This document shows positions 57,983 to 64,000 of a DNA stretch of 64,000 nt, in pieces; position 1 is the first letter of the stretch, and each line of letters starts with the position of its first letter. This DNA is from Rhododendron vialii (Eukaryota; Streptophyta; Magnoliopsida; Ericales; Ericaceae), in contig NC_080564.1 in the NCBI RefSeq assembly GCF_030253575.1, positions 26,764,561 to 26,828,560 of the forward strand. The letters are read 5' to 3'. A program made the position numbers and the translations under genes. A model generated the notes under the pieces. It made no database searches. It had not been told where the DNA came from and saw only the letters and a program-made list of their open reading frames with translations.

Positions 57983-58530
57983 ATGGCTCAAAAAATTTGG
58001 AGTGAGGCGAAGGAAACTCTGTTGCTTTGAGCCCTTATGAGCATGGTACAATCAACGATGTGGAATGCTGAGCCGGGAATCTTTCATCCCAATTACTTGA
58101 ATTATCTATAAGGTCTCATGGCCGTGGAATGCTGAGCCGGGAATCTTTCATCCCAATTACTTGAATTATCTATAAGGTCTCATGGCCGTGGAATTTCCCG
58201 ACACTAGCTCCTATTGAAGAATACCAAATTAAAGACAAGATTACGAGGTGGAAGCAGACTTGCTCGATCGGTAATTCTAAACCTAATTCAAGTTCCAGGG
58301 TTTCATTGGGATCCAACCCAACACAAGGTAGTGGCCAAAGATGATGTATGGGAAGCACATATCCAAGTGAGCCTTAATTTTTATGTTGAATTTTTTTCCA
58401 AATCTATTTACAATATTGAAAGGTCAAAATATATTTTCTTTTTCTTTTTTTGCATTTTTACTTATTAGGATAATCCACAAGCTAAGATTGCAAGGGGTGT
58501 TCAATTTCCAAAGTTCAATGATTGGTGCAT
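57983..58530 (+). pseudogene. Myb/SANT-like gene relic (PIF/Harbinger ORF1 type)
   Basis: Starts at ATG 57983 with MAQKIWSEAKETLLL, which fits the first helix of plant Myb/SANT-like domains, then a stop. A 64 bp tandem duplication (58060-58123 and 58124-58187) and frameshifts follow. From about 58290 the text PGFHWDPTQHKVVAKDDVWE matches the conserved end of that domain (GWD..D..VW). A GT at 58367 and AG at 58468 bound a plausible intron, after which DNPQAKIARGVQFPKFND continues the domain in frame. In Harbinger transposons this protein partners the transposase and helps bind DNA. Host L10-interacting MYB proteins are related and are the alternative source. Clearly broken. Confidence 0.6.
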
Positions 58531-58839
58531 TTGCTTCGTTTGCCCCAACCCTTGCTTCGTTCCCAACCAAACAAAACATAGGAAAATTTTTGATCTCGAG
58601 TACAAACACCTAACACATTAGTAGAGATCTCACCCTTCCTTGACCTACACTGTGGTTTGTCGACTGCCGAGGGATTAACTAGCACTTTTTTCGACCCATC
58701 CAAGGCCCCAAGACAATTCTAGAAAAAATTATGAAATAAATGGAGTGAGAACTTATGGGGAAGAGTACTTATGGAAGAGTTTATTATTGGAAATGGAAGA
58801 AATAGCATTAATTGAACTCGAGTGTATCTGAAACCAACT

Positions 58840-59350
58840 TCATCTACTATCTTGGTAGTTAGGAGGAATAGGATCGAGCTTTTCTAGGAGCATGTTGTAA
58901 AGCCGCAAGATGGCTTAGAGCACGGCATTGAAATGCCTGCTTACTATTTCACTCGATTTCCAAAACTCATATCTTGTACGCCTCTACCTTGTATGGTGTG
59001 AAATAATCCACATGAAAATGGCAACCCTTTCCTCAAGACGTACGTAGCATGAGTCCCATAATCCAACACCTCGGGCTAAAAAGCACAACCTCAAGAACGT
59101 ATGCATGTTCACCCTCAACTGATTGTAGCAATCAACTTCATTACCCCTTGTCCATTGAGGTTATCTACTTGGGTCTGGTAAAAGTTCGGATTCGGAGACA
59201 AGTGTGGACATGGACATCGTGTTGTGGAGGTGATGAAGACGTAGAGCCGAAACATAGCCAATTTAGAAATAACAAAGGCAGATAACGCCATGATTGTCTT
59301 TTCGTTTCTTCTTCTCCTTATTTGGGTTCTATTTAATCTTGCCATCCTAT
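58840..59350 (-). pseudogene. PIF/Harbinger transposase (ALP1-like) relic
   Basis: On the minus strand, around 58840-59010, a decayed frame reads SRHFNAVL, stop, AILRLYNMLLEKLDPIPPN, which fits the region of Harbinger/ALP1-like transposases preceding the first catalytic Asp (the family has SRHFN..VL.A). Upstream on this strand (59115-59345) a 76-codon frame rich in Arg at its start (RTQIRRRRNEK) suits the N-terminus. The DDE catalytic core is not recognised, so it is N-terminal and decayed. It converges with the Myb/SANT-like relic, the gene pair typical of autonomous Harbinger elements. Confidence 0.5.
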
Positions 59351-60312
59351 CAACCCTAAGAACAATTTAAATTCAAGTCTTCAACTACTACTATGTTAGA
59401 AAATTACTCAAATACTATGTTACAAATTGGATCCGCATTCAACTACGTTAACCATTTTTTTCCATTTCTAACAACCTATCGAATTAATAATATTGTAATC
59501 AAGATAAATTTTGGGGGACAATTTCACCATATCTTTTACAAATACAATCCATGAGCGTAATATCGAAACCCTAACCATATATTGGGAAACCCTAACCAAA
59601 AAAATCAAAAATTGGCATTAATCTAGCAACCCTAATAAGATATTCCGAAACCCTAACCACAAAATACACTAAACTGGAAGTAATGGGAAGTAAACGTGAT
59701 AAATGTGATCAGTCCTCAAACAAAGAGACTGTCTCTCATTGGGTTGCTTTCTTGAGACCTACCATTGAAAAAACACATCCAGTAACATGGCATGCACAAA
59801 TTATATGTGCTTTGGACCAGCATGTTGTATTCCTAGCTAGTAGTTCCAAAATTTATTCCCCATTTTCTGTCAACACTTAACTAAAATCATGGGGCCGGTT
59901 GTTTGGGCTAAATTAGCTCAACTTTTGACAAAATGATTGTATGCGGGCGTGCCAGAAAAGAATAAAATTTATTCTTTTTAGATTAACTCAAAATAGCTAA
60001 TTTAATCAGGCAATTGTGTTATCCGTTCGATTACCTCAATTAAGAGGATTTTTCTAAAGGTATCAATCAAATAATAGATTGACACTCTTCAATCAGAAAA
60101 GATAACTGAATATAAACAAACTTGAATTTGATCGAAAGCAAGTTTATATACAATTACTCTTAAGATTTCGTCAAGAATAAAGATGATAATTAATCAGAAC
60201 CGTTGATTAACTCCTTAAACCATCTAACGGTGACATTCGAGACTCGTTTTATAAGAGGAATCAATTGTGGTTTATTCATAAATCATCTGATAACCTATTT
60301 CAAAGCACTAAC
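59351..60312. other. Gene-free stretch, nothing assigned
   Basis: AT-rich, with scattered ACCCTAACC words near 59570-59660 that are too irregular for a telomeric repeat. The right end of the Harbinger relic may lie here. No gene supported. Confidence 0.3.
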
Positions 60313-62128
60313 TGTAGAGACCCGTAATTTATTTAATTACTGAAAATGATTAATTAATGTCGAAATGAGAAAGAGTGGTTTATTGGTGGTTGATTAGATT
60401 GACGATTGAGGTGGTAAAATAGAATCTAGAGGGGGTGAATGTGTGATTTACATATAAGTTAGTATATATAGTGTGTGTGAGAGTGTAGGAGATAATTATA
60501 TCTCCATATCTCACTCTCTCTCTCATCTGTCTCCCTCCCTTTCTCATTCGGCTATCTCTCTCTCTCCTCTCCTCTCACTCAAAACTCCACCTCATCTCCC
60601 AAAATCTTCAAGAATCAACCTCCCTCAAGCCTTCCATTCGCGTTCTTGAGCTTGAAAATCCGTGAGTCGAGCTTGAATCGAAGTTTCGGAGTTCGAGAGG
60701 CTAGGGCTCGTTCAAAAACGCTTGAATCTCGGCTATTGTTGTGAGGTAAGGACTTCTTTACCTCTTTTATATGTTTATATGTTGATTTGGTGTAGAATCG
60801 TGCCTTTGATTGTTAGATTTTGGTTGTTGTACATGCCTTGAAAATCTGCTGGAATCGCTACCCGAAGCCCCGTGGTATCGATACAGATTATGTGCGTATT
60901 GATACAATAAGCTTATCGTTTTGGATAGTTAATATTGTATCAATACGGTTTTTGTGCGTATCGATACCACAACATGATCTCCAGTTTTGCTCCTGTTGTC
61001 CCTCCGTTGATTGTTTTGACTCACGATCACTTCTAAATCCTCTTGGACACCTCTTCAACTATCTCAAGCATGTCTAATTGACTTCCTATGATGGTTCAAC
61101 GTATTCCTTGGCTCATTGGCTTTCCGCTTGCTAGAACCGAATAAGGTTTTACTTGATTAGATAATTTGTTAAAATACTTCTTAATGATAAATTGATATCT
61201 CGATTATGTTTGTGGCATACTTAGAACATTGTTAGAATACCGTATGATGTTTCATGTGAATGTGTGATTAAGGTAAAGTCTTAGTTGACTTGTAGAGTGC
61301 AAGGGTAGGCGAATGAGTCGAGGGTTGGACTAGGAAGTCTCGTAACGCAAGGGGTGGTAATACGGAGGCTTAGGTGGATCTTGTAACACAATGGGTAGTA
61401 ATACGGTGAACCGAGTTGTAGGGATCACCGTGACGCAAGGGGTGGTAACACGGTAATTCACGTGGTGTATACGGTAATGCAAGTGGTGGAAATACCGATG
61501 ATGGAAATTTGGAATAGCGAATCGTGTCGCGATTGGGAGTGTTCAAGTCTTATGAATTGTGTGGCTAATTGTGATGTTGGTATATCTTAAACACACATAA
61601 TGAATGTCGATTCACATATGAACAAATCGTTATCTCATGATTAAGCTACATCTCCTCTACGTCACATTTTGCACTTGTCTTCCTTTCTTTGCATCTATCC
61701 TCATATTTACATGTAAGATTGGTAAAGATTTTTCTACTGGGCTAGTGTAGCTCAATAAAATCTTTCTTTTCAGGTTCGAATGTCGGGCAATAGACTGCAT
61801 GCAATGGTGTGTTTAGACATGAAGATTTTTGGAAGCTAACCTCTTTTAGTTACTTATTCATCTTTGTAAAAGACTTACTTTTGGTTAAAGATGGCTTTGT
61901 AACTAATGTGCTCTTGAATTATCTTTTGACTAAAGTTTGTAATATTCTAAACATGTTGTACTTGTATCTAAGCTAATTTGGGTCGTGGTGTCAAGATTGT
62001 ATTTCATTAAACTTGGGGACTTGTTTGTAAATTAAACAGGTGGGAAACTCTTTTGGGTAATATGTATGATACGCAAGGCTCTTTATTGAAATGTAGTATT
62101 ATTTATGTTGAAAATCGAGGGCGTGACA
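60313..62128 (+). repeat. 5' LTR of a Gypsy element running off the right edge
   Basis: About 1.8 kb from TGTAGAGACCCG to GGGCGTGACA, directly followed by a primer-binding site (TTGGTATCAGAG at 62131-62142). The 3' partner is outside the window, so the left boundary rests on the TG and the typical sequence. A CT-rich run lies at about 60515-60600. Between about 61330 and 61500 imperfect units built on TAACGCAAGGGGTGGTAATA occur four times. Confidence 0.75.
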
Positions 62129-62389
62129 AATTGGTATCAGAGTATCTAGGTTTGAATATTTTGAGACCGTGGGGAGACTTCTAGTCTCATGGGTTCAAAA
62201 TGTCACGTCATTTTCATAACATATGTGTGCTTGTGTGCATTGATATTATTTGGCTTACGTGGCATGACATTTCAATACAGTAGAGTGGTGTAAAGTCATT
62301 TTAACCCGTGTTGGGATAGTTGGAGGTTTTGACCTCATTTGACAATGTTGCTATTGATCAATCTTTCTTTTTTTATAACTTGTAATAAG

Positions 62390-63991
62390 ATGCCTCCGAG
62401 AATGCGTGCTAGGGCAGGTGAGGCCGAAAGTAGGGGTGGTCGTGGCCGTGGCCGTGGTCGTGGCCAAGAAGCGCCGGTTGAGGATGAGGTTAGCCACCAT
62501 GGGGAAAATCCGAATGGGAATCCGGGGGAAGGGACCAGACATGGTCAGGGAAAGGAGGTACCAATCATTCAAAATCCCGTTGCTAGGGATTTCGTTGCGG
62601 CTCTTGCAGCTACAAACCTTTTAAATCCTGCTCCCAGGGAAAGCGCAGATAGTCGTGCTATGATAGCAATGAGAGAGTTCAGCCGTAGAAATCCACCTAC
62701 ATTCAATGGGTAGAGCAATTACCCTCTTGTGGCCGATCATTGGCTAGCCCAAATTTGAAAACTTTTAAAGGCTCTTCAGATAACGAAGGATAACTTGCGA
62801 GTCAACATAGGAGCAGTTCAACTTACCGGAGAAGCAAATGAGTGGTGGGAGTCGGTCTTGGAATCTAGAAAGGATACGAGGAAAGCGGCGAGGACCGCGG
62901 CTCAAGCAAATGAGCCAGATGTTAAAAACATAACTTGGGCTGAATTTGAGGTGCTCTTCGAGGAGCAATATTTTTCGGAAACAAGCCATGACCAATTGAG
63001 AGATGAGTTTGAGAAGCTAGAGCAAGGGGATATGACCATGTCAGAATATGCCTTAAAGTTTCAATCCTTGTCCCGTTTCGCGCCGGAGTTAGTGGCTACT
63101 GAAGAAAGGAAATGCAGGTAGTTCGAAAGAGACTTGCACGACACCGTGAAGAAGTTTGTTATGGCACAATGCAAAGGGAGATTTTCTGAAGTCGTTGAGT
63201 GTGCGAGGAGCATCGAGACACCGAGGGAGACACCCAAAAATACTAAGGTCTGGGAACCAAGACAACCAGTGGGGGGCATGAGTTCTTCATCGGGGAGTTT
63301 CGGTAATCAAGGGAGGAAGAGACAACGAGATCAAATGTTGACTTCACACGGTCTGTCAAACTTTAGGCCTCCACCTTCTTCTTCGTTCGGGACTTGGGGA
63401 GTTTCCAATAGACCTTCGATCGTATGCCATGAGTGTGGTCAAACGGGGCACAATCGCGCCCAGTGTCCGCGACTTTTGGGGACATGCTTCACTTGTGGGA
63501 AAGGTGGTCACTTTGCTAGAAATTGTCCCCGCGGGGATGGGGCTCTCAGCGAGTCAGGATCGGTGCGACAACAATGGGGTGGGCAGAGTTCAAATCGACA
63601 ATCTTTTCGGGGTAATCAGAGGCAGCAACAGCCTCACTTCCGTCAGACCACTTCGGTTCAGGGATCTCAGGTTGAGAGGGGAGCTAGTTCGTCTACACCT
63701 ACTCAGGGTTCCGATCATCGGGGTGGACATGTTCAGGGGGTCAAACTACTTAGGGGAGAGCTTTTGCCATTACTTCTGTCATTCCGCCTCCAACCACCTT
63801 TTATCACTTCTCAGGCCCCGGAGACTTCGGTTGTGAGGGGTACATTTCTCTTATTTAACTCCTTTGCTAGAGTACTCTTTGATTCTATAGCGTCGCATTC
63901 TTTTATTGCTGCATCTTTTGCTTGTGCTTTGGAATTGGAAATCGAGAGTATCAGTCCTCCGTTGTTTGTTGACACACCTACACACCTATAA
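62390..63991 (+). pseudogene. Gypsy gag and protease region, decayed, partial
   Basis: One frame from ATG 62390 (MPPRMRARAGEAE, then a GRGRGRGRG run) broken by stops at 62711, 62756 and 63119 and ending at 63989. Gag core: NEWWESVLESRK and WAEFEVLFEEQYF. Two CCHC knuckles follow, CHECGQTGHNRAQC (about 63424) and CFTCGKGGHFARNC (about 63487). The aspartic protease site near 63886 reads FDSIASHSF, where Gly normally follows DS. Domain order and LTR length point to a Tekay/Del-type Gypsy element. The polymerase part lies beyond the window. With three nonsense codons and a damaged protease it is inactive. Confidence 0.85.
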
Positions 63992-64000
63992 GAGGTAGGT

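Noticed and set aside
59560-59680. Interstitial telomere repeat
   Set aside because: ACCCTAACC words are few and irregular, without a tandem array.

Overview
This is nuclear DNA of a flowering plant, most likely a eudicot. It is AT-rich, has introns, and is packed with plant-type LTR retrotransposons primed by initiator-Met tRNA, a Helitron, hAT, Stowaway and PIF/Harbinger elements. The only host gene family I can support is a tandem cluster, all on the plus strand, of two-exon genes encoding ankyrin repeats plus a C-terminal PGG membrane domain (BDA1/ITN1/ACD6-type proteins of plant immunity and stress signalling). I saw no bacterial operon, rRNA, tRNA or CRISPR array. I cannot name the species.

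Layout. 0-2.1 kb: copy A, a pseudogene. 2.1-4.3 kb: three foldback/MITE insertions. 4.3-14.2 kb: copy B, a pseudogene whose second exon is split by a 7.3 kb Copia element (5 bp target duplication) and again by a hAT element that carries a Stowaway. 14.2-21.2 kb: gene-free DNA with two large inverted-repeat elements, the second possibly carrying captured sequence. 21.5-29.8 kb: copy C, apparently intact (496 aa); its 6.8 kb intron holds a Helitron and a degenerate Copia element that ends 33 bp before exon 2. 31.2-32.0 kb: copy D, a truncated fragment split by a hAT-type MITE. 32.4-47.0 kb: a young chromodomain Ty3/Gypsy element whose 5' LTR is split by an 8.5 kb non-autonomous LTR element. 47.0-53.4 kb: self-nested Harbinger MITEs, a small non-autonomous LTR element with a TRIM in its 3' LTR, and leftover promoter and exon pieces of another family copy. 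53.6-56.9 kb: copy E, apparently intact (509 aa). 57.9-59.4 kb: relic of a PIF/Harbinger transposon with both genes, a Myb/SANT-like gene and a transposase. 60.3-64.0 kb: the 5' LTR and decayed gag/protease region of another Gypsy element, running off the right edge.

How it fits together. The cluster grew by duplication of a unit of promoter, exon 1, intron and PGG exon. Exon 1 with its promoter groups copies C with E and A with B. The PGG exon with its 3' flank groups B with C and A with E, so parts were probably exchanged between paralogues. Paralogous empty sites allow most insertions to be placed to the base. No wholly new system is claimed. The best leads are the mosaic paralogues, the length-variable coding minisatellite inside the ankyrin domain, and the transposon placed beside a splice acceptor.
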